A stretch of DNA of 64,000 nt from positions 2,914,001 through 2,978,000 of the forward strand of contig NZ_CP076607.1 of the NCBI RefSeq assembly GCF_018966525.1, in the 5' to 3' direction. The translations under genes and the position numbers were made by a program. A model generated the notes under the pieces. It searched no databases, was not told where the DNA came from, and saw only the letters and a program-made list of their open reading frames with translations. This DNA is from Paenibacillus sophorae. GTDB taxonomy: Bacteria > Bacillota > Bacilli > Paenibacillales > Paenibacillaceae. Below are positions 51,433 to 59,523 of this stretch, one piece after another; within the stretch, counting starts at the first letter, position 1, and every line of letters starts with the position of its first letter.

Positions 51433-52608
51433 ATGATCGCTTTTAGCAGTAACCTGCTCTATGCAGCATTCTTTCTATATTTAATTTCTACTTTTCTGTT
51501 TGGCGGAGCGATTCGTGATCGCAGAAAACAATACGAAAAACCAAGTAAATGGGCTGCAGCCGCAATAAGCGTGACCATTCTGGGCTTTGTTATACATCTG
51601 GGCTATTTTATCACGAGATGGATGGCTTCCGGACACGCGCCAGTTAGCAATATGTTCGAGTTCGTAACAGCTTTTTCCATGATGTTTGTGCTCGCATTTA
51701 TCATCCTATATTTTTTATACAAAGTGTCAATTCTGGGGTTATTCGCTTTACCGATTACATTATTAATGATTTCCTATGGGAGCTTGTTCCCTACAAATGT
51801 TTCTCCATTAATCCCCGCATTACAATCGGACTGGCTTGCAATTCATGTAACCACAACGGCACTGGGTTCCGCTGTTCTAGCCAGCAGCTTTATCGCAGGT
51901 ATCATTTATTTACTTCGTTCCGTTGACCAGACGAAACCGTCCATGAAAACCTTCTGGCTTGAGGTGATCATGTACTTTATGGTGGCCACACTTGCTTTTA
52001 TTGTCATTACTCTGATTTTTAGAGGATTACAATATGAAGCAGTTTATAGGTGGGTCGATCATAATGGTCAAGAGACGGAAACCACTTACAGTCTTCCTTC
52101 ACTTATAGGACCTCATCGAGGCGAGCTGCTGACTGAAGGCAGGCTGGAGGCATTAGCCTATGTACCGGCTGTTATTGATGCAGCAAAATTAAATACGGTC
52201 ATTTGGTCTGCTGCCACGGGTTTCCTGTTGTACTCCATCCTAAGACTGACTGTTAGGAAAAGAATATCTGCCGCGCTTCAGCCGTTAACGAAGAATATTA
52301 AGCTGGATTTGGTTGATGAAATAGGATACAGGTCGGTTGCCATTGGATTCCCGATATTTACTTTGGGTGCGCTCATTTTTGCGATGATTTGGGCTCAAAT
52401 CGCCTGGACACGTTTTTGGGGGTGGGATCCCAAGGAAGTATGGGCGCTGATTACCTGGTTATTTTATGCTGGATATTTGCATTTGCGGCTCTCCAGGGGG
52501 TGGCAGGGTGAAAGATCAGCATGGCTCGGAGTCATCGGTTTTGGAATCATTATTTTCAACCTTGTTTTTGTGAATCTGATTATCGCCGGACTGCATTCTT
52601 ACGCCTAA
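51433..52608 (+). CDS. ccsB: Cytochrome c biogenesis protein CcsA/ResC
   Basis: A 391-residue membrane protein of the heme-handling family. The signature tryptophan-rich loop TRFWGWDPKEVWALITW is present, with conserved histidines in LGYFIT and AIHVTTTALG helices and in GYLHLRLSRGW. About eight membrane segments. ResB plus CcsA form the System II heme export and ligation machine. ATG 51433 lies 8 nt after the resB stop and follows ATAGGGGA. A core resABC operon would normally be elsewhere in a Paenibacillus genome, so this is likely a dedicated second set. Confidence 0.88.
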   Translation: MIAFSSNLLYAAFFLYLISTFLFGGAIRDRRKQYEKPSKWAAAAISVTILGFVIHLGYFITRWMASGHAPVSNMFEFVTAFSMMFVLAFIILYFLYKVSILGLFALPITLLMISYGSLFPTNVSPLIPALQSDWLAIHVTTTALGSAVLASSFIAGIIYLLRSVDQTKPSMKTFWLEVIMYFMVATLAFIVITLIFRGLQYEAVYRWVDHNGQETETTYSLPSLIGPHRGELLTEGRLEALAYVPAVIDAAKLNTVIWSAATGFLLYSILRLTVRKRISAALQPLTKNIKLDLVDEIGYRSVAIGFPIFTLGALIFAMIWAQIAWTRFWGWDPKEVWALITWLFYAGYLHLRLSRGWQGERSAWLGVIGFGIIIFNLVFVNLIIAGLHSYA

Positions 52609-52627
52609 TAAGTAAAGGAAGGTTCAG

Positions 52628-53155
52628 ATGAGGAACAAAAATAGGCGATTTATTCTTCGCTTGAGTCTGCTGCTTATTATGATGTTCGCCATAGCTTACA
52701 CACTTTATCAGCATTTCTTTACTGAAAAAATTCGGGTTCAGGCAGGAGATCAAGCACCTGATTTTGTTCTTGAAGATATGGAAGGAAATAAGGTTCAACT
52801 ATCAGACTTAAAGGGAAGAGGGGTTTTTTTGAACTTCTGGGGGACATGGTGCAAACCATGCGAGCAGGAAATGCCTTATATGGAGAGCCAGTATAAGCAA
52901 TATAAAGACCTTGGTGTAGAAATATTGGCTGTTAATATTGCGGAAAGCGACATTGCCATTGAATCTTTCGTGAAAAGACATGGACTTACATTCCCGGTTC
53001 TGAAAGATAAGGATCGGGCCGTCACTGAAGCTTATGACATTATCCCCATTCCGACCTCATTCTTGATTGATAAGAACGGAACCATTCAAAAGGTTATAAC
53101 CGGCACTATGACGGAAAAAGATGTAGCCAATTACATGGAATTAATAAAACCATGA
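52628..53155 (+). CDS. resA: Thiol-disulfide oxidoreductase ResA
   Basis: A 175-residue membrane-anchored thioredoxin-like protein. N-terminal signal anchor (FILRLSLLLIMMFAIAYTLY), then the TlpA/ResA fold with active site WCKPC (Cys75, Cys78), cis-Pro in IPIPTSFLID, and the helix EQEMPYMESQYKQY. It reduces the CxxCH cysteines of apocytochrome c before heme attachment. B. subtilis ResA has WCEPC; the charge change to Lys may alter its redox potential. AAGGAAGG precedes the ATG. Confidence 0.88.
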   Translation: MRNKNRRFILRLSLLLIMMFAIAYTLYQHFFTEKIRVQAGDQAPDFVLEDMEGNKVQLSDLKGRGVFLNFWGTWCKPCEQEMPYMESQYKQYKDLGVEILAVNIAESDIAIESFVKRHGLTFPVLKDKDRAVTEAYDIIPIPTSFLIDKNGTIQKVITGTMTEKDVANYMELIKP

Positions 53156-53197
53156 TTAAAAGTGAAACCAAAACCATTAAGAGGGGTTGAGGTGACC

Positions 53198-54256
53198 ATG
53201 TTGAGTAAAGCTCTTAGCATAATGATGATCATTCTTTTGCTGGTTGGATGCACACAAGCCACTGAAAATACCCAAAATGCAGAAAGTAATTTAAATGTAG
53301 AAGTAATTGCCGAAAATCTTGAGATTCCTTGGTCGATAGAAAAAGAAGGGGATACTTTTTATTTGTCAGAGAGGCCAGGAGCCATTATTAGAATCGAAAA
53401 TGGAAAAGTGGACAGGCAGAAGGTAGAACTTAAGAACCGGCTATCGACAGCTTCGGAGGCAGGATTGCTAGGATTTGTACTCGCTCCTGATTTTCAGGAA
53501 TCGAATCTGGCTTATGCATATTATACGTATGAAGATAACGCCGAACGATTTAACCGTATTGTAGCCCTCCGTTTGGATGATGGCGTTTGGAGTGAAAACA
53601 GTGTGCTTCTTGATCGTATTCGAAGCGGTCCTGCGCATCATGGGGGCAGACTTAAAATTGGACCTGACGGAAAACTTTACGCAACAGCAGGGGATTCTTA
53701 TGAACCTGAGCTTGCACAAGATCTCGATTCATTGGGAGGAAAAATTTTAAGGATAAATCTGGATGGATCGGTTCCGAGTGACAATCCCTATCCCAATTCC
53801 TATGTCTATAGTTATGGACACCGAAATCCGCAAGGATTCGCCTGGTCGCCTGATGGAAAGCTGTATCCCAGTGAGCACGGCAACAGTCAGAATGATGAGA
53901 TAAATATTATAGAACCCGGTCAGAATTATGGCTGGCCGATCATTGAAGGACATGAAGAACAGAGGGGGATGGTTTCTCCGCTATATACTTCCGGAGATGC
54001 GACCACGTGGGCGCCATCTGGCATGGACTATGATAATAACAAATTGTATGTAGCTGCCTTGAGAGGGGCTGCCGTTTTAGAATTTGACCTTAACACAGGT
54101 GAATCCCGTAGTGTGATTACAGGGCTTGGAAGAATTCGAGATGTAAGAATTGAAGATAACTTTCTTTATTTCATCAGTAATAATCGAGACGGCCGCGGAG
54201 ACCCACAGGAGAATGATGACAAGCTGTACAGAATTTCTCTTGCAGCACTTGATTAA
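53198..54256 (+). CDS. PQQ-dependent sugar dehydrogenase-like lipoprotein
   Basis: A 352-residue lipoprotein with lipobox LVGC (Cys18) and a six-bladed propeller of the soluble glucose dehydrogenase (GSDH/YliI) family: IPWSIEKEGDTFYLSERPGA, GPAHHGGRLKIGPDGKLYAT, GHRNPQGFAWSPDGKLYPSE, HGNSQNDEINIIEPGQNYGW. The His-His and the Asn-Asp-Glu motif are where PQQ enzymes bind cofactor and calcium. Binding of PQQ is inferred, and no PQQ genes are in view. ATG 53198 follows TTGAGGTGA. It closes the redox cassette and is a plausible electron donor to the P460/CuA proteins. Confidence 0.82.
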   Translation: MLSKALSIMMIILLLVGCTQATENTQNAESNLNVEVIAENLEIPWSIEKEGDTFYLSERPGAIIRIENGKVDRQKVELKNRLSTASEAGLLGFVLAPDFQESNLAYAYYTYEDNAERFNRIVALRLDDGVWSENSVLLDRIRSGPAHHGGRLKIGPDGKLYATAGDSYEPELAQDLDSLGGKILRINLDGSVPSDNPYPNSYVYSYGHRNPQGFAWSPDGKLYPSEHGNSQNDEINIIEPGQNYGWPIIEGHEEQRGMVSPLYTSGDATTWAPSGMDYDNNKLYVAALRGAAVLEFDLNTGESRSVITGLGRIRDVRIEDNFLYFISNNRDGRGDPQENDDKLYRISLAALD

Positions 54257-54336
54257 ACCTTATTGTTGAGATGACGAACAAATGAGGGAATATTTATAAG
54301 TGATTTCTTAAACAACAAAATGTTAAAGGTGAGAAC

Positions 54337-54576
54337 ATGAGCGATCCGTATGAACTAGAATGTGTGCAGAATAAAGTTGTGCAATTAGAGGATTTAATCT
54401 TATCTCAACTCGAAGAAATCATATCTTTGAGGCTCGAAAATAAATCTCTTCGTGGTCAATTAGAAGACAGGAGGAGTATTACAAGCAAAGAGGACCGCTT
54501 GCTTCGAATGACGAAAGCAATTCTCCAAGAATATGAACATGACAAATTAAATGTGGACAGATTAACCAGCCTATAG
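54337..54576 (+). CDS. Small coiled-coil protein
   Basis: A 79-residue charged protein (MSDPYELECVQNKVVQLEDL; ISLRLENKSLRGQLEDRRSI; RLLRMTKAILQEYEHDKL). Heptads over residues 10-50 predict one coiled coil, so it probably dimerises. No family recognised; no signal peptide. AAAGGTGAGA precedes the ATG. It follows the sugar dehydrogenase by 80 bp on the same strand and may be read through with the cassette. A terminator lies about 85 bp further on. Confidence 0.6.
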   Translation: MSDPYELECVQNKVVQLEDLILSQLEEIISLRLENKSLRGQLEDRRSITSKEDRLLRMTKAILQEYEHDKLNVDRLTSL

Positions 54577-54660
54577 CTAATGTTACATCTGAAATGCCAA
54601 AGATCTATGCCAGGATGATTCGAAAAAAATGGTTAACTTTAATGGCTAACTTTAAATTAG

Positions 54661-54692
54661 GGAACCGTCCTCGATACGAGGTCGGTTTTTTG
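54661..54692 (+). terminator. Terminator after the redox cassette
   Basis: AACCG-CCTCG pairs with CGAGG-CGGTT around ATA, followed by six T. Confidence 0.85.
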
Positions 54693-54812
54693 CTATGTTT
54701 GCTATGATTGAGAGAAAGGGACCAATTTCTTGTCCTTTGCTTCTTACAATAGCAGTTAAGAACTCAAAGGAGGGAGCTGCTGCCTTCCAAATGTAACTTT
54801 GTTTTATCAATA

Positions 54813-55079
54813 CTACGAAAGGTTCTTTTCTAGGATAGTCCCCACTTGTTCTTCCATAACATGTGGTGGATAAGGCATTTCATTCTTAAACCACCATTCC
54901 ACGAGTTCTACATATGCCGGGGCAAAAAATTGGACAAGAACATCCTCGCTCAATCCGCTCTTTTTCCCTTCGGTCATTTCCCATCCATTACGAATATCCT
55001 CGATCACAAACTCAAGGAATCTTTTGTGAAAAAATAGAGCTCCTTTACTAGGGCCTGTACGCAAACCTATTTGAGCCAT
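54813..55079 (-). pseudogene. Third TetR paralogue, C-terminal half only
   Basis: On the minus strand the protein reads FHKRFLEFVIEDIRNGWEMT, SEDVLVQFFAPAYVELVEWW and FKNEMPYPPHVMEEQVGTIL, clearly the C-terminal domain of the TetR1/TetR2 family (FVANAYVGVVEWWLKNGMPY). The DNA-binding half is missing. An IS5-type fragment joins at about 55083, which probably cut the gene. Confidence 0.8.
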
Positions 55080-55082
55080 AAA

Positions 55083-55401
55083 CGAATAGAAAGCAGCGTC
55101 AAAAAAGCCAAGAACATATTCGCTGTTTTTTCATAGCGAGTGGCCAGGCGTCGATAGTTTTTTACTTTGTTGAAAAAGCATTCGATTAAGTGTCGCTCTT
55201 TATACGTTCAGAATCTAACGGACGCTTTACCCGCCGATTGCGTTTGCTTGGGATCACCGGAGTGATCGCTCGGCTTTGTAAAAGCCCCAGAATGGCATTG
55301 GTATCGTAGGCGCGATCACCTAATACTTCGCCCGGGCAGACGTCCAGTTCATGAAGCAGGCGATAGCCGGTGACCGGATCATGGTCTTGTCCTGGTGTCA
55401 A
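55083..55401 (-). mobile_element. IS5-family transposase fragment
   Basis: Minus strand: DHDPVTGYRLLHELD, GEVLGDRAYDTNAILGLLQS, VIPSKRNRRVKRPLDSERI, then after a frameshift IECFFNKVKNYRRLATRYEK and TANMFLAFLTLLSIR. The last part, with its Glu and KxxRRxxTRYEKT, is the C-terminal catalytic signature of IS5-type transposases. The 5' part is absent. Confidence 0.8.
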
Positions 55402-55490
55402 TTCAAAACAAGTGATTAATCGTACTGAACGGACTATAAACTATGATAAGATGAATTTTAAAAATACTCTAAGGACAGGGGGAAATCAAG

Positions 55491-57422
55491 ATGTTCAATG
55501 CCCGGTTGTACGCAATTTTACGTGAACTGATGGTAGCAGATACCGTTGTAACCAGCGAATATTTGGCAAATGTCATTGGCGTAACATCAAGAACGATCAG
55601 AAATGACATGAAGGATTTGGAAGATATGTTGTCTCAACACGTTGCTGTCATTCATTCTGTAAGGGGCATCGGATATAAAATGCAAATCCTTGATGATTCA
55701 CTGTTCTGCAAGCTGCTTCAGGAAATGATTCGAAACGACTCCTCACAGCATGGAATGATTCCCAATACACCGGAAGAACGTATCCGTTATTTAATCAAGC
55801 GGCTTTTACTTACAGAGGAGTTTGTAAAGCTTGAAGACTTGGCCGATGAGCTGTATATCAGCAAATCAACCATTCAAAACGATTTAAAGGACGTAAAGAA
55901 AGCGCTTCAGGAGTATGGAATCGAATTAGACAAACGCCCCAATTACGGACTCAGGATCAAAGGGGAAGAAGTCAAGCTGCGATTCTGTATGTCTGAATAT
56001 ATCTTTAACCGAAAAGAGACGGAAGCAAATTTATTAAACGCCGGGATTCCGATTCTATCAAATGAAGAGATGACGATCATACGGACCATTATTTTGGACC
56101 AGGATGTGCTGGAGGACTTTTCTCTATCGGATTTTGAAGTGAATAATTTGGTGGTTCATCTTGCAATTGCAGTTAAGCGATTACAAAGCAATCATATTGT
56201 GACGCTTCATCCCGAACAAATAAAAGATATTATTCATCAAAAGGAATTCGAAACGGCCATTAAAATAGCAAATTGTTTGAAGAGAAACATGAATATCAGC
56301 GTTCCGCCGTCCGAAATTTCCTATATCGCTATCCTGCTGCTGGGTAAGAAAACGATTCCGCATACCTACAGCGAAATGGAAGCGCAAACATCTCAAGGGT
56401 TGGGAATTCACCAGCTAGCAACGGAAATAATGGAAACCATTGAGAGTAAGCTCAAGCTCGGTATCAAACAGGATAAAGATTTGTTTGCAGGATTATGCCT
56501 GCATTTGAAGCCTGCCATCAACCGGCACCGGTATGGGATGAATCTGCGAAATCCGATGCTTGAGGAGATTAAAGCCAATTGTCCGATCGCGTTTGAAGCC
56601 GGCATCCTTGCGGCCATGGTTCTTAATGAAAAGTTGGGAATCGGCATTGATAAGAATGAGGCGGGATACTTTGCCCTTCATATCGCGGCGGCAATGGAAA
56701 GAAAAAATGTCAGCACAAGCCCCAAGCGCTGCATGATCGTATGCGCCTCGGGCATGGGAAGCGCACGTTTTCTATTTTACAAGATGAAGTCCGTCTTTGG
56801 TTCCAAGCTCGATATTCTCGGCACAACGGATTATTACAAGTTAAAGCAGATACCCCTGCATTCACTGGATTTCATTGTGAGCACGATTCCGATCCGGGAT
56901 TCATTGCCGATTCCGCATATTGAGGTCAATGCAATTCTGGGAAGCAATGATATACAAAAAATTGAAAAGATGATATCTGCAAATAAAGATCCAATCTTTG
57001 AATATTTGAGGGAAGAGCTGCTGTTTCTTCAGCAGAATTTGGAAACGAAAGAAGAGGTCCTGGAATTTTTGGGTGATAAATTGAGGGGCTTGGGTCTTAT
57101 CAACGAAACCTTTATCGATTCCGTAATCGAGAGGGAAGCCGTGTCTTCAACCTGTTTCGGCAATCTTGTAGCGATTCCCCACCCGATTATTCCGCAAACC
57201 GATTCGACTTTCTGGGCCATCTGCACTTTGCAGAAACCGATCGATTGGGATAATAAGCGCGTGCAGTTTGTATGCCTATTAAGTATACAAAAGAACAGTA
57301 CGGCGGAATTGCAGCAAATGTACGCCATGCTTATCAATCTTGTGGACGAAACGGATCTCGTACAGAAGCTGTTAAAATGCAAGACATATCAAGAATTTAT
57401 TACCGCATTTGCGAAGCAATAA
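55491..57422 (+). CDS. licR: LicR-type PRD-containing transcription activator
   Basis: A 643-residue multidomain regulator, matching LicR of B. subtilis in length (641). Order: helix-turn-helix 1 (residues 1-65, VTSRTIRNDMKDLEDML), Mga-like second HTH (about 95-160, LADELYISKSTIQNDLKDVK), PRD1 and PRD2 (about 185-400, with VVHLAIAVKRLQ, FAGLCLHLKPAINR, GYFALHIAAAMER), an EIIB-like domain with Cys in IVCASGMGSARFLF, and an EIIA-like domain with His in VAIPHPIIPQ. It should activate the cellobiose operon just downstream when its PRDs are suitably phosphorylated. GGGGGAAATCAAG precedes the ATG. Confidence 0.9.
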   Translation: MFNARLYAILRELMVADTVVTSEYLANVIGVTSRTIRNDMKDLEDMLSQHVAVIHSVRGIGYKMQILDDSLFCKLLQEMIRNDSSQHGMIPNTPEERIRYLIKRLLLTEEFVKLEDLADELYISKSTIQNDLKDVKKALQEYGIELDKRPNYGLRIKGEEVKLRFCMSEYIFNRKETEANLLNAGIPILSNEEMTIIRTIILDQDVLEDFSLSDFEVNNLVVHLAIAVKRLQSNHIVTLHPEQIKDIIHQKEFETAIKIANCLKRNMNISVPPSEISYIAILLLGKKTIPHTYSEMEAQTSQGLGIHQLATEIMETIESKLKLGIKQDKDLFAGLCLHLKPAINRHRYGMNLRNPMLEEIKANCPIAFEAGILAAMVLNEKLGIGIDKNEAGYFALHIAAAMERKNVSTSPKRCMIVCASGMGSARFLFYKMKSVFGSKLDILGTTDYYKLKQIPLHSLDFIVSTIPIRDSLPIPHIEVNAILGSNDIQKIEKMISANKDPIFEYLREELLFLQQNLETKEEVLEFLGDKLRGLGLINETFIDSVIEREAVSSTCFGNLVAIPHPIIPQTDSTFWAICTLQKPIDWDNKRVQFVCLLSIQKNSTAELQQMYAMLINLVDETDLVQKLLKCKTYQEFITAFAKQ

Positions 57423-57467
57423 AGTAGAATCATTTCCTCTGAGCAAAGGAAAAAGGATGTGTTTAGA

Positions 57468-57481
57468 TGTAAGCGCTTTTA
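57468..57481 (+). promoter_or_regulatory. Catabolite-responsive element (CcpA site)
   Basis: TGTAAGCGCTTTTA is a near-perfect cre palindrome, 55 bp before the licB remnant, as expected for a glucose-repressed PTS operon. Confidence 0.75.
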
Positions 57482-57522
57482 AGTTACGATGAAACCGAAC
57501 GATAAAAAGGGAGGCTAATCAA

Positions 57523-57721
57523 ATGAACATTTATTATGCTGCACAGAAGGAATGTGTACAAGCTTGGTAGTGACAAAAATGGAAAAAGCGATAGCGGAAA
57601 AAGGTGAGTAGCACAAAATATGGGTGATCCCCGGGGGTGTCATTGGGAATTGCATCAATCAAGCCGATATTGTTCTGCTTGGTCCTCAAGTTCGGTTCAT
57701 CGCATTGTTGCTAGACAAATA
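57523..57721 (+). pseudogene. PTS cellobiose IIB (licB), decayed
   Basis: Pieces read EGMCTSLVVTKMEKAIAEKG, then KIWVIPGGVIGNCINQADIV and LLGPQVRFIALLLDK before a stop at 57719-57721. These fit LicB, whose cysteine should lie in the first piece. Frameshifts and an in-frame stop disrupt it. An intact IIB at 60978 seems to have taken its place. Confidence 0.7.
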
Positions 57722-57776
57722 ACGACATATTTTGTATTTCAGATTGGAGAAGATAAAAGAAAAGAGGAAATTAATA

Positions 57777-59120
57777 ATGAAAAAGATTGAAGATTTTATG
57801 AACAAGTATATTGCACCTATTGCTAAATTTATGAATGAAAACATATTTTTTGCTTCTTTGGCTGAAGCATTTATTCGATTATTGCCCATTACATTAGGTG
57901 GGGCATTTATCCTATTCATTGGGAATTTTCCATTTCAACCTTGGCTTGATTTACTAAAAAGTTTAGGGCTTGATGCACATTTTGCTGCAGCACAAGTAGC
58001 AACAATGAACATCATCGCCATGCTGACGGCATTTACTTTTGCTCATGCTTATACAAAAAGGGCTGGATATGAACCATTATCAGCGGGATTACTCTCACTT
58101 GTTTCATTTCTAATTTTAGTCCCGCAACAAATTAGCATTCCAGTGGTAGAGAAAACATTAGAAAAATTTCCGTATGATACAACTGTGACAGCGATGTCAA
58201 ATATTAGTGCATATGACACCAATTTTCTTGGCTCTAATGGGATTTTTGCCGCTATTCTAGTCGGTTGGATTGTTGGTGCATTATATTCTTTCCTTGCCAA
58301 GAAAAATCTTGTCATCAAAATGCCGTCAAGTGTGCCACCAATGGTTTCAGAATCATTTCGTCCAATTTTATCATCAGGAATTATTTTACTTGTATTTTTA
58401 GTCATTCGCATTGCTTTTAAAGAAGTTCCTTTCCTAAGTGATTATGGAAATGCCTTCTCATTAATTAGCAGTATCTTTCAAGCACCAATAAAAAATACAT
58501 TGGCTTCACCTGTTCCGATGATACTCGTGATGACCTTTGGGAATTTCCTTTGGTTCTTTGGAGTTCATCCAAATACAATTAATTCAGTCATTACTCCTGT
58601 AATCATGGCAACAATTGTTGAAAACCAAAATGCTTTTCTAGCTCATGAAAAACTACCTTATTTGACATTTGCAATCGTTATACTTGCAGTTGGGAATGCG
58701 TTCGGTGGCACTGGGTCATCTATTGGTTTAGTGATTGCGATGATTCGGGCAAAATCAAAACGATACAAAGAATTATTTAAATTAGCCGCTGCTCCAGGTA
58801 TTTTTAATATCAATGAACCATTGATTTTTGGTTTTCCGATTATGCTGAATCCAATCTTTTTTCTTCCAATGATTTTGACACCTCTTGTCAATGGCTTTGC
58901 GACGTTAGGTTTAATCAAAGTGTTAAATATTACGAAATTTAATCCAATGTTAGTACTTCCTTGGACAACTCCAGGAATCATTGTTTCAGGTTTTCAAGGT
59001 GGAATAAAATTATTTATCATTGGTGCTACGATTGTCATATTATCTACCCTTGTTTGGAAACCATTCTTTGGCATAGCAGATAGATTGGCATTGCTAGAGG
59101 AAGAAAAATCAAAAGGATAA
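57777..59120 (+). CDS. PTS lactose/cellobiose permease IIC
   Basis: A 447-residue IIC permease of the Lac/cellobiose family with about ten membrane helices. Seen: MKKIEDFMNKYIAPIAKFMN, RLLPITLGGAFILFIGNFPF, LWFFGVHPNTINSVITPVIM and PGIFNINEPLIFGFPIMLNP, the last two being the substrate-binding loops with His and Glu. It transports beta-1,4-linked disaccharides with the IIA and IIB downstream. ATG 57777 follows AAAGAGGAAA. The base composition here (57.7-61.4 kb) is more AT-rich than that of licR, as if this block came from a lactic-acid-bacterium-like source. Confidence 0.9.
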   Translation: MKKIEDFMNKYIAPIAKFMNENIFFASLAEAFIRLLPITLGGAFILFIGNFPFQPWLDLLKSLGLDAHFAAAQVATMNIIAMLTAFTFAHAYTKRAGYEPLSAGLLSLVSFLILVPQQISIPVVEKTLEKFPYDTTVTAMSNISAYDTNFLGSNGIFAAILVGWIVGALYSFLAKKNLVIKMPSSVPPMVSESFRPILSSGIILLVFLVIRIAFKEVPFLSDYGNAFSLISSIFQAPIKNTLASPVPMILVMTFGNFLWFFGVHPNTINSVITPVIMATIVENQNAFLAHEKLPYLTFAIVILAVGNAFGGTGSSIGLVIAMIRAKSKRYKELFKLAAAPGIFNINEPLIFGFPIMLNPIFFLPMILTPLVNGFATLGLIKVLNITKFNPMLVLPWTTPGIIVSGFQGGIKLFIIGATIVILSTLVWKPFFGIADRLALLEEEKSKG

Positions 59121-59140
59121 AAGAATTGAGGAGAAAAATC

Positions 59141-59446
59141 ATGGAAAATATGGAAGTGATCATGGGTATTATTATGAACGCAGGAGATGCAAAGTCTTCC
59201 GCAGTTGAGGCTATTCAGGCAGCAAAAAATGGTGAATTTGAAAAAGCAGAAGAACTGTTACAACACGCAAGTAGTGCGTTGGTAGGAGCGCATCGTTCAC
59301 AAACGAGTTTGTTGACCAAAGCAGCTCAAGGGGACAAAGTGGAAATTACCATTTATATGGTACACGCCCAAGACCACTTAATGACAACGATTGCCTTTAA
59401 CGATTTAGCAAAAGAGCTTGTTGATTTATACAAAAAATTGGCATAG
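59141..59446 (+). CDS. PTS lactose/cellobiose IIA
   Basis: A 101-residue three-helix IIA protein: MEVIMGIIMNAGDAKSSAVE, KAEELLQHASSALVGAHRSQ and MVHAQDHLMTTIAFNDLAKE with His75/His79, one of which takes phosphate from HPr. It passes phosphate to IIB. Start ATG 59141 follows GAGGAGAAAAATC. A fragment of another IIA remains at 62454-62689. Confidence 0.9.
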   Translation: MENMEVIMGIIMNAGDAKSSAVEAIQAAKNGEFEKAEELLQHASSALVGAHRSQTSLLTKAAQGDKVEITIYMVHAQDHLMTTIAFNDLAKELVDLYKKLA

Positions 59447-59523
59447 AAAAATGAGAAAGTTAGAAAGTGTAGTACAAATTGCTATACTTCTAGCGGTGGA
59501 ATCAAGAGATGGAGGAAAAAATA

